NCBI RefSeq assembly: GCF_030272615.1
Contig: NC_081411.1
Location: forward strand, 184,195,572-184,259,571
Direction of reading: 5' to 3'
Source: Cryptomeria japonica
Taxonomy: Eukaryota > Streptophyta > Pinopsida > Cupressales > Cupressaceae
Length of the DNA stretch: 64,000 nt
In this document: one piece after another, positions 33,502 through 43,090 of the stretch
Layout: each line of letters begins with the position of its first letter
Position numbering within the stretch: position 1 is the stretch's first letter
Position numbers and translations under genes: made by a program
The notes under the pieces: generated by a model
Told to the model about the DNA's origin: nothing
Seen by the model: the letters and a program-made list of their open reading frames with translations, nothing else
The model's database searches: none

Positions 33502-34965
33502 CTTACAGTGTAACGACCAGTCTGTTGTTTCATAAGAAAAGGGAAAAGAAAGTCTTTAAGTTGGGTAGGCCAAGTAGAAACAGAATGCTCTGTGCATGGT
33601 TCTGGCTCTTAACCAGAAATAGATATCTATAGTGGCCATCTATTGTTGTGGAGGGCGGGGCTTGATAGAATTAAAGTAAATGTTAAAGATATGACAAATA
33701 GCTACAACTCAAGAAATACACTTATTTCTAATCATCTAAAGCTGATCTATTGAGAGGTTTGATGTATAAGAACAGTCGTTACACAATGGAGAAAGACTAA
33801 ACCCCAAAAAATTATCATCACAAACAAAGTCACAAAAACACCAGACCAGAAACTAGAATTTTACCATGGTAAGGAGGTTCTTGAAAGGGGTGTAAATCTC
33901 TTCGCCATTAAAAAATCAATTCTGCAAGTGGAGGCTTGGGTGAGAGATACAAAGTAATTTATCTGTTGCACTTTATCCTTCATCAACCAAGAAATTCCCC
34001 TGCAAATTAAATCCAAAATTTTTAGTTATCATGGTGAAAGAATCATCACCATAACAAAATAAAAGCAAAACCCATATTTGACAGAGCAAAAGGGTGAAAA
34101 TCCTTGCTCTCTTTTGGCAATAATACCCTTGGTAAGAGTGAAGCCATTGTTTCTCAGCCTACGTAATAGTAGAAATGAACGAAAAATGTGGAAACATAGA
34201 TCATGATGTGGAATGTTTTGCAAAATGCCTCACTGAAATGTGGTCTCATGGCATCTTATGGAGGTTTGAATCAAGATATGGGCATTCAGCAAAGAACATC
34301 AAATAATTTTGTCAGAATTCATAGTTACAAAATCTCTTCTTGAGCTCCCTGCATGTACGCAAAATATATTGCTTTGTAAATGCCACCTACCACCTGCAAC
34401 TTTCTGCAATAAAGCCTTGATCAGTGTGTAGCTGTTCAGAGATCCCGGGAAGCGTGCGTTCTCTCTAGTTGGGAATCGAGTAGGCCTCTGTAAGCTGCCT
34501 GCAACCCCAATAGGTAGGTGCCAAAAAATTGGGCATCAATATTTGTGGTAAAATATATGCAAGTTGCACGGATGCATATAAGATGAAGGAGAAATATTGA
34601 AGAAAAGGTGATTTTGTGATTGGCTGGCAACATTAAGTTTAATCACAAGTTAATGAAGCCTCCACTATAGTTCCCGGCAGGAACTAATAACAATATTTTC
34701 TTTTTAATTTATAAAATTGTAATAAAGCCATTATTCATTTTCTAAAACAATTTACTGCCAGTTTCTGGGCGTGCCAGAGTCAGAACTAACAATCTCGAGG
34801 GAATCTCCTTTCTGTCATATTTTTTCCACATCTTTGTGACGGGCATGTCCATTTTTCTATGACCTTTAAAGTGAGGCCACGTATTCCAATATGTAGAGCC
34901 GTATCCATAGCAAAATAACAAAATGTCACATTATTTAGTGATATTATAAGGAAGCATCTTGACCA
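33502..34965. other. Unassigned sequence, probable 5' region of the RING gene
   Basis: No coding similarity recognised on either strand. 34800-34890 carries one copy of a dispersed repeat (CCACATCTTTGTGACGGGCA and following), also seen at 51996-52060 and 62950-63030. The missing first exon of the RING gene may lie here. Confidence 0.35.
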
Positions 34966-35166
34966 ATGTCATGTAAACTGACTGCGAATAGCCAAATAAA
35001 GTTGAAGGTAGGCAACCAAAAAAAAGATGTCATGTAAACTGACTGCGAATAGCCAAATAAAGTTGTCAATCACTGCGAATAGCCAAATAAAGTTGAAGGT
35101 AGGCAACCAAAAAAAAGATGTCATGTAAACTGACTGCGAATAGCCAAATAAAGTTGTCAATCACTG
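34966..35166. repeat. Compound minisatellite
   Basis: ACTGCGAATAGCCAAATAAA occurs four times (about 34979, 35040, 35073, 35131). Two spacer types alternate: GAAGGTAGGCAACC plus an A-run, and GTCAATC. ATGTCATGTAAACTG precedes three of the copies. It looks like duplication of an already duplicated block. Confidence 0.85.
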
Positions 35167-35434
35167 TAGTGTTCTCGATGGACTCTATTTTGTATCATTT
35201 ATTTTCCACGTCGGTTGGACGGGATGTTCATTTTTCTCTTTTTATTATCTTTACTGCGAGTCTATTAAAATTAAATTTTATGAATAGGTTAATTAGTCAA
35301 TCTAATTAAGCCGATAGGCTTTTTGTATGGGGGTTTCCTTGCCGGGAAAGTGTCAGTATCCCGGTAAATTCCCGCCGGTCATATTTTCTGGCCATCGTTT
35401 TCTTTGGTGGGCAACTTGCGTTGCATTGGCATAC

Positions 35435-35490
35435 GGCGGAAACCCATCAAATCCTTCCTGTCGGCGGAAACCCATCAAATCCTTCCTGTC
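35435..35490. repeat. 28-bp perfect tandem duplication
   Basis: Two identical copies, 35435-35462 and 35463-35490, each starting GGCGGAAACCCATC and ending CTTCCTGTC. They lie in a more GC-rich patch, followed by a CT microsatellite near 35530. Confidence 0.9.
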
Positions 35491-35549
35491 AGTGGGCTTA
35501 TGCAGCCCAGTTTGGGCCCACACCCCACCTCTCTCTCTCTCTCACTAGC

Positions 35550-36771
35550 CACATTTAATAAATTTTTAATTGTATTTTTTAAAATTTTTAATATATGTTT
35601 TCTATATTATTTTTAAACTGTATTTTATTTATACTTATTTTTATTATTTAATGTATTCTATTTATATTATAATTTTTTATTTTTTTAATATATCTAAAAT
35701 TTTATATATTTTATTTATATTTTACTTAATAAATTTTTAAAAAATTAGTTTAATAAATTTTTTTAAAATTTTTTAATTTTTAATATATTTTTATATAAAT
35801 GTACAATATTTATATTATATTTTTTTATTTTTCAATATATTTTTATATTTAATATTCATGTTGAAATATTGAATATTATTTTTAAATTTAAATTATTAAC
35901 ATTTTGGTTGTCATTTTATTGTCATTTATTTTAATATTAAATATATATTTAATTTTAATTTAAAAAATAGAATTAAATATAAAATATTAAACATGATGTT
36001 AATTTAAAATGTAAAATTTAATATACTATATTAAACTTTTATATACTTTAAAGTTTAACATCATAATATAATTTAAATATTGTAATTTAAAGTTTTATAT
36101 TTAATATATAAAGTTATAAAACTTTATAAAATTTATTATTAGGTATGTTTATAAACTTTATAAATAATATAGATATAAATAATAAAACTTTATGAACTTT
36201 TAATTTATACACTTATAATTCAAAACTGTATAAAGTTTATTATAATATAGCTTTTATATACTTAATATTATAATTCCAAAGTGAAAAACTATTACTTATA
36301 ATTCAAAAAGTGAATAAATTTTCACTTATAAAGTTTATTCAAAAGTAGATAAATAAATTTTATACACTTATAAATTTTCACTTATAAGTGAATAAAGTTT
36401 ATTATAATTTAAAAGTGAATAAATTTAATAAATCAATAAGCTTTCATTTCAAGGTGAAACAAAGTTTATTATAATTCAGAAGTGAATAAAGTTTAAAGTA
36501 TATAAATGTTATATTATAATAAACTTTATGCACTTTTGAATTTTGAAATATAAGTGTACAAAGTTAATTATAGTATAAAGTATAGAAAAAATATAATTTA
36601 AATTATAATACATAATTAAATGGAGAATATATATAGTTATTTATGAATTATATAATATAATTTAAAATTTAATATATAAAATTAAATATATAAAAATATA
36701 TATTAAATATTCAATTTTATATTATATTACATTATATAAAGATATATTATATCTCAATATTTAATATTTAT
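35550..36771. other. Extremely AT-rich tract
   Basis: More than 1.2 kb almost free of G and C, made of TTTATA and AATTTA words with local repeats (TTATAAAGTTTATT and AAGTGAATAAA variants near 36200-36500). No genes. Its right edge, 36703-36771, is the left part of a repeat unit split by the LINE. Confidence 0.8.
36756..36771 (+). repeat. Left target-site duplication of the LINE
   Basis: AATATTTAATATTTAT, identical to 42816-42831. Sixteen bases is a normal length for L1-type insertion. Confidence 0.85.
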
Positions 36772-36778
36772 TGCTGAG

Positions 36779-38599
36779 ATGGTTGCCCCTCCCAGCAATG
36801 GCATCTCCTCTGCTGCACGCTTTGTTTACGCTCCTCCGAGTGAAAGACCTGGGACCAAAGGTCAGTCGTCTGGTAACCCCTTGGAAAATATTTGCATTAT
36901 GCCCAATGATGAAATGTTGCATGAGATCTCGCTCGAAAAATGTCGGTTAAGCTCTACTGCTATTTTCTTTTCCTGTGTAGATATTGATAAATGCCCTCCC
37001 CGTAAATTCATGGACGACTGGTTTCACAGTCTATGGAATTTGAAGTTAGGTTTTAAAATCTCATTCTGTCGACAGATCCAAAGAGGGTTGTTTATCATCT
37101 TCTTTAGTAATCATGAATCGCAAGTTGAGGCCCTTAAAAGGCACTACTGGACGGTTGGGAAAACATCCTTTCGTGCCCTTGCTTGGTCTCAGGATGTAAT
37201 TAATGAAGAAATTCTTGCTTTAGCTTGCCCTAGATGGGTTATTGTGAAAGAAGTTCCACCGTTCCTCTGGAAGTTCCTGCCTCATTTGATGGTCAATTTT
37301 GGGAAAATCATCCGTATAGACGAAACGGCTAGGTTGGTTGCTAATATGGATGCCCGCATGTTGATTTCTATTAAACCGGGTATTGACATTCCCCCCAATC
37401 TAAAGCTCAACATTGGCGGTGAAGTTTTTATCTGCCCTATTGAAGTTTTAGGTGGCCTAAACGCTTGCTTTCTGTGCAAAAAAGAAGGGCATCAAAGGAA
37501 AAATTGCCCCATCATTACCAATAAAAAAAAAAGCGCTGCAAATGAAACCCTAATTGCTTCTAAAACTATTCATTCCACTATGTCTATACCCAGTTCGGGT
37601 TCTCCTGTGGGTTCAATTGGTAACCCTGTTAATTCCAATATGGTTATGCATAATGACAATAATGAGGGTGGTTCTTCTTCACCCTCTGCTGGTAATCAAA
37701 GCCATACCCAATTCTCTGAAGGAGTTACTTTTCAGTCTACCTCGGTTATGCTTGGTAACCCTAGTAGCTCTAAGATGGCTATGCACAAAGATTATAATTT
37801 GAGTGGTTCTTCTTCACCCTCTACTACTACTCAAAACCATGCCCCAGCCTATAAAGGAGTCCACAACCAGTCTACCACAGGTGTGGTTGATAACCCTGCT
37901 AACTCTTTGGTGGCTATATTCAACAACACTAATATGGCTGCCTCTTCTTCCTCTCCTATTCTTACCCAAACCCAAACCCCAGAATCTGCCGGATTCAATA
38001 GCCTGACTTCCAAAACTTTGGCTTTAACCCCGATTACCTTTTCCTCCCCTGAGCCGGCTGCCGTTGATGACTTCCAAACTATCGGGAAGCGCAAACGACA
38101 ACGGAAAAATGCCCAACCATTAGCTTTAGACCGCATTCGTGCTATTCAGCCCACTGCTAACAGGTTTGATGTTCTCGGCTCCTCGACTTCTCATTCTGTT
38201 GATACTCCCTTGCCCTCTCCTCTTGGCACGCTAGATTTAAATAATAATGCTTCACCCATGGAGGAAATTAGGGACTCTAGCCCTGTCATTGACCCTTCCT
38301 CACCTCACATAGATTCCAGTCCAGATGGGATTCCACCCAATCCCCCTGCATCTTCCTTAAACGAACTTGATAATAATGTGATTATTGAGGTCATTTATGC
38401 CAAGCCTACTCCGATCTCTGGTGGTTCTAAGTTGACTACGAAAGACCCAAGCTTAATCTCTGATGACATCAGTGAAGATGAGGATGCCATGATTAAGGCT
38501 AGCTCAAAGAAAAAGGGTCGACCTCTCGGTTCCAAGAACAAGAAGAAAGGTGGGGATTCTGATCCCCTTACTAGTTCCACTAAAATACCTTCTCAATGA
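36779..38599 (+). CDS. LINE ORF1 protein (nucleic-acid-binding)
   Basis: 606 codons, intact. Residues about 50-225 form the DUF4283-type domain of plant LINE ORF1 proteins (for example RGLFIIFFSNHE, CPRWVIVKEVPPFLWKF). A CCHC knuckle, CFLCKKEGHQRKNC, lies near residue 230. Residues 281 to about 415 are three tandem 45-residue repeats (GNPVNSNMVMHNDNN, GNPSSSKMAMHKDYN, DNPANSLVAIFNNTN starts). The C-terminus has an AT-hook-like basic motif (KKKGRPLGSKNKKKGG). It should coat the LINE RNA. Its TGA overlaps the ORF2 start in ATGA. Confidence 0.9.
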   Translation: MVAPPSNGISSAARFVYAPPSERPGTKGQSSGNPLENICIMPNDEMLHEISLEKCRLSSTAIFFSCVDIDKCPPRKFMDDWFHSLWNLKLGFKISFCRQIQRGLFIIFFSNHESQVEALKRHYWTVGKTSFRALAWSQDVINEEILALACPRWVIVKEVPPFLWKFLPHLMVNFGKIIRIDETARLVANMDARMLISIKPGIDIPPNLKLNIGGEVFICPIEVLGGLNACFLCKKEGHQRKNCPIITNKKKSAANETLIASKTIHSTMSIPSSGSPVGSIGNPVNSNMVMHNDNNEGGSSSPSAGNQSHTQFSEGVTFQSTSVMLGNPSSSKMAMHKDYNLSGSSSPSTTTQNHAPAYKGVHNQSTTGVVDNPANSLVAIFNNTNMAASSSSPILTQTQTPESAGFNSLTSKTLALTPITFSSPEPAAVDDFQTIGKRKRQRKNAQPLALDRIRAIQPTANRFDVLGSSTSHSVDTPLPSPLGTLDLNNNASPMEEIRDSSPVIDPSSPHIDSSPDGIPPNPPASSLNELDNNVIIEVIYAKPTPISGGSKLTTKDPSLISDDISEDEDAMIKASSKKKGRPLGSKNKKKGGDSDPLTSSTKIPSQ

Positions 38600-41500
38600 A
38601 AGTTGTCTCTTGGAATGTGAGAGGCCTCGAGTCTCCTGATCGCAAGACTATTGTCAAAAATTTCATGAGTTCTCATGCTAAATTTGATATCATGATGTTG
38701 CAAGAAATTAAGACGATTGGCTTTAACCTTGATACTGCCCTTAACTTTATCTATAAAGATTCCTTTAAGATAGTTACTGAACATACCAAAGGCAAGGGCG
38801 GTGTTGCTCTCCTCATCAACCATAAATGGACCAATTCTATCACTAGTTTTGGAATATCCCCCTGCAACCGCGCTGCCTGGGCGATTTTTAATATCAATAA
38901 TTCTCAATTTGGGATTTGTTCCCTATATGCCTCTAATGACTATAATGACAGAATCCACTTTTGGGAGTGGCTAACTTCTCTTCCTAGCATCCCTTGGTTC
39001 TTTGGTGGAGATTTTAACATGATTGAAAACTCTGGTGATAAAGTTGGTGGCTCACCTTTTGAGTGGAGGCCTGCTGAAAAACAACATTGGGACAAGTTCA
39101 AGCATCACTTTCATCTCTTCGATCCCCTTGAAGGAGATATACCTGGGAATAGGTCTCTGTGGTTCACCTGGTGTAACCTTCAACAGGGGGCTAACCGGAT
39201 TTACTCCAGGCTTGATAGATTCTATGCTGACTGCAATGTTTTCTCCTTTTTTCCGAATCATTGCAGATCTCCTGTCACTACCCTTCCTGCCACTTTATCT
39301 GATCATTATCCTATCATGGCTCAAATCAATTTCAGAACCCTCACCCTGCCGACCTATACCTCCCCCCATAAATTCATTCTTAATGTTTCTCTGCTTGAGG
39401 ATCAAGATGTGAACATTGCTATTAAGATGATCAGACTCATAAATTTGCAAAATAAATCCCTCTCTCACATCAATAGATGGCTTCTTAATATATCTTCTTG
39501 GACCAAGATCTTTCAAACCTTTGGGCAAAAGAAAGCCAAAGACTACAGACGAATTGAGCAGGTGCTGACTAATCGGCTCTTTGTGGCTGAAAATAATATC
39601 CAATCCCAACCAGACTCTATCAGCCTTGCTGAGCAAGTGTCCATGGCCAGGAATTCTCTCAGAAAACATCAACATGTTAAAGCCAAAGGGGCCTTCATCA
39701 GAGCCCGGAATCATTGGCTTCAGTTTGGTGACAAAGGTACTAAATATTTTTTTAATCTGCTTAAGGAGAAACAAAGTAGAGAGAGGATTGATAGAATTTT
39801 TGATAATGACAAGGAGTTGCTTACGGACCAGGATATTTCTTTGGCCTTTGAAACTTTTTATAAGAATTTGTTTACCTCAGAAGATAATGACACTTCGAGG
39901 ATGATGCGTCTTAGATGCTCTGAGCTTATCCCTAAGGTTCTTTCGGAGGATGATATATCTGCCCTCCAAAGCCCTGTCTCCCAGCAAGAAATTGTTGATG
40001 CCATCCAAAAGCTAAAGGATAACAAAGCCCCGGGCCCCGATGGGATTCCTGCTGAATTCTACAAAGCCAATATTGAATGGGTTTCTAAAGACCTCCATGA
40101 TTTATATCTTGAAGCCTTCTCGCATGGCACCCTTGGATCTGTTATTAACACTGGTATCATTAAGCTCATCCCTAAAGAAGGGGACAGAGCTTTGATTAAA
40201 AATTGGCGGCCTATCACTTTACTTAACGTCTCCTATAAAATTCTTGTGAAAGCGTTGGCCTCCTGGTTAGAAACTATTCTTCCTAAGTTTATCTACTCCA
40301 CTCAGACTGGCTTCATTAAAGGACGATTCATCTTGGAAAACCTCATTTCCAGCTGGGAAGCCATGGAATGGGCCAATTCCTCTCATCAAGAGGCTGCTAT
40401 GCTTCTACTTGACTTCAAAAAAGCCTACGACAGAATTGAGTGGGACTTCATCTTGATGATGCTAAAAGCCTTTGGATTCCCTGATATCTTTTGCAAGCAT
40501 ATTCAAATTCTTTTAAAAGATGCTTCTGCCATGATTGATGTCAATGGATCCCTAACCAATCCCATTCCTTTGTCTCGGTCTATTCATTAGGGTTGCCCTC
40601 TTGCTCCTGCTCTTTTTGTCATTGCTTCCGATGCTCTTCATTATATCCTTAAAGATGACACCATCTCCCCTAAGGTGCGTGGTATTACTCTTCCTAATGA
40701 CTCCGAGCTCCTCAATATTCAATTTGCCGATGACACTTCTCTCTTTCTTGAGCTCAGTTTTGACAACCTAATCTGCCTTTGTAATAAACTTGATATGTTT
40801 GGTAAGGCTTCTGGAGCTCGTATTTCCAGCTCCAAATACATTATGCTGGGATGGAGTGATCGTCCTTCGGACTGGCTTTGCCAATTCGGTTATTCCTGGG
40901 GAGGACCTAACCAGATTGTTAGGTATCTTGGTATCCCCTTTTTGTCAAGCCTTCCCTCAAAGATATGTGGTTATGGATAAAAGACAAGATTTTCAGAAAA
41001 CTTAATAAATGGAATCATAGACTCTTATCCCTTGCTGGAAGAGTCCAGGTTTGTCAAAAGATTCTCTCCTCCTATAGTATATATTACTCTTCTGTCTGGA
41101 TGTTTAGTAACTATCAGATCTTGGAAATTCAGAAAGCCATCAGGCACTTTCTTTGGTCAGATGGCAACGGTTCTAGGAAAGCCCATTCTGTTAAATGGGA
41201 CTGGTGCCATCTAGAGAAAAGTCTCAGAGGGCTTGGTCTTAAAGATCTCAAACTTCAAGGAATGGCTCTTGCTTCTAAATGGATCCTTCAATCCCTTGTT
41301 GGTGACGAGCCCTGGAAAGTTCTTGTCAGAAATAACATTTAGAATGGAGTGCCTAAAACTGCTAAATCTTGGAAACATCTCCCCTTCAGTGATTTGGTTT
41401 TTGGCAATTTCCCCATATTTGTGAAGGGAACTTGGGTTTTCCGTTCCTTATGGAAAGCATGGGAGAACATTCGACACTATATTGATAACTCAGCCTTTGA

Positions 41501-42629
41501 TTATCATTATACTCTTCAAGGTGAGCGATCAATATGGTGGAATCTTCTCCATCAAGGTAAACCCCTTGCTTTGACTAAAGGCTGTTCGGCTAAATTTTGG
41601 GCCAACAAGGGTGTTAAGTATATCATGGATATCCTTGATCACAATCAACTCATCAGTTGGGAAGACCTTGCTAATCAATTTGATATCCCTGCTTCTCATA
41701 AGCGAACGTATAACCTCATCAAAATGGCTTGTTCTCACCTTAATCTCCCCCATAATACTGATGTGGATTCTCACCGATTTCTCTCTTTTAGGCGGCAGGA
41801 TGGTACTCACCTCTCTTCTATCAAAGCTAAAGATATATACCGATTTCTTAACCATGATACCTTTGTTTCTCAACATCTTTATGTCATTTGGTACTCTTCC
41901 TTTTCCTCCTCTGATTGGCATAAAATGTTTGATAAGCTCTGGAAAGCTCCTATTCCTCCTAAAATTCAATGCTTTAAATGGCTGCTCCTGCTGGACAGGC
42001 TGCCCATTAGAAACCAGCATGCCACCCTTGATATTTGTTCTATCTGTAGAGTTCCTGAAACTATGAGACATATATTTTTTGATTGTTCCTTTTCCCGTGA
42101 AGTTTGGCTCATGTTTGGTATTTGCATCACTCGCTATGTTTATACTTTGGATATTATTACTGGTTTTATTGATGGCCTTAGAAAAGATACTAACTTATTT
42201 TGGCAGGTTCTCTCATCTTTCATCCTTTGGCATATATGGAAATTTAGAAATGATTCTAAGTTCCAAGGTTTTACCAGATCTCTTACTGGATTTCATAGAA
42301 ATCTCATTTATTTTAAAATTGCCTCGCAGGTCTGCTGCGTGCTCAACCTGGAAAAAAGGAAGTTGCTCAGATTTTTGCGTGATGGCCGGGCTACAATGTT
42401 TATATATGAGATGCAGAATGGTTATGAGTTAGCTAGTGTGCTGGACAACCAGATGGCGTTTGATGAAGCCCTTGCCAAGCTCATGCAGGAGATCCAAAAC
42501 AGCAAAAACCCCTCTGTTGATAACCTTCAGGTCTTTCATCAACTGCTGGAACAGAAAAAGGCTATCTGGATGGAGGGACCCCTTGGTTGGACATCCTGGG
42601 TCAACAAATTTGAAGATGTTTACCCGTAG
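38596..42629 (+). pseudogene. LINE ORF2: AP-type endonuclease and reverse transcriptase, interrupted
   Basis: ORF2 starts at the ATG that overlaps the ORF1 stop. The endonuclease (residues 1 to about 235) has SWNVRGL, LQEIK, FGGDFNMI, RLDRFYAD and SDHYPI, the expected catalytic set. RT follows with LIPKEGDRALIKNWRPITLL, LDFKKAYDRIEWDF and FADDTSLFLE. A zf-RVT domain near 41890-42110 reads WKAPIPPKIQCFKWLLLLDR and CSICRVPETMRHIFFDC. Breaks: TAG at 40588-40590, at the Gln before GCPLAPALF; a one-base shift in a T5 run at 40939-40943; TAG at 41340-41342. The target-primed reverse transcription machinery is otherwise complete. Confidence 0.92.
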
Positions 42630-42815
42630 GACTAATCCTTTTTTGGTTGCTCTTCTGGTTCTCTTGTACTCTGTTGCTTCTCGGCTGTATATGTATCTCG
42701 GATAGTTCTTCTCTTTGGTGGTTCTCTTTCATTGTTGCTCTCCTTCTAGCTGGTTGAGGCTCTGCCTCCCTCCTTTTTGATGTACTCTTTTGAACTCTCG
42801 ATTTATAATATAAAA

Positions 42816-42831
42816 AATATTTAATATTTAT
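42816..42831 (+). repeat. Right target-site duplication of the LINE
   Basis: AATATTTAATATTTAT, identical to 36756-36771. Confidence 0.85.
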
Positions 42832-43090
42832 GTTTATTCATTTTATATTAAATATAATATAAATAAAATATATTAAAAACAAAAAAAAATATAATATAAA
42901 CGAAATATATGACATCAAAATATATGACAGGTTAATATTCAATTTAATATTATATTACATTATATAAAGATATATTATATTAATATTTATGTTTATTCAT
43001 TTTATATTAAATATAATATAAATAAAATATATTAAAAACAAAAAAAAATATAATATAAATGAAATATATGACATCAAAATATATGACAGG
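42832..43090. repeat. Tandem AT-rich repeat that received the LINE
   Basis: 42932-43090 is a full unit of about 159 bp that ends ATATATGACAGG. The unit before it is split: its left part is 36703-36771 and its right part 42832-42931, with the LINE between. The intact unit serves as an internal picture of the empty site, apart from a short stretch missing in it. Confidence 0.8.

Larger units (their letters stand above)
36772..42815 (+). mobile_element. L1-type LINE, nearly full length
   Basis: 6,044 bp between perfect 16-bp duplications. It carries ORF1 (DUF4283-type with zinc knuckle) and ORF2 (endonuclease, RT, zf-RVT), then about 185 bp of 3' untranslated sequence ending ATAATATAAAA. Only seven bases precede the ORF1 ATG, so the copy is either truncated just upstream of the start or has a minimal leader. 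ORF2 has two stops and one single-base shift, so this copy is inactive but recent by the look of its frames. Confidence 0.93.

Noticed and set aside
33864-34000. Minus-strand ATG frame near 33864-34000 considered as RING exon 1
   Set aside because: Its composition does not fit a NIP N-terminus and no phase-1 donor was found.
34436-34633. Minus-strand frame considered as first exon of the RING gene
   Set aside because: It lacks the Gly/Ala-rich membrane segment and a donor in the right phase.
35327-35616. Two short plus-strand frames near 35330-35616
   Set aside because: They span a 28-bp tandem duplication and a CT microsatellite; no similarity is seen.
39023-39904. Frames of 107-159 codons on both strands inside the LINE
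   Set aside because: They lie in the other frames of ORF2, which has clear endonuclease and RT motifs.
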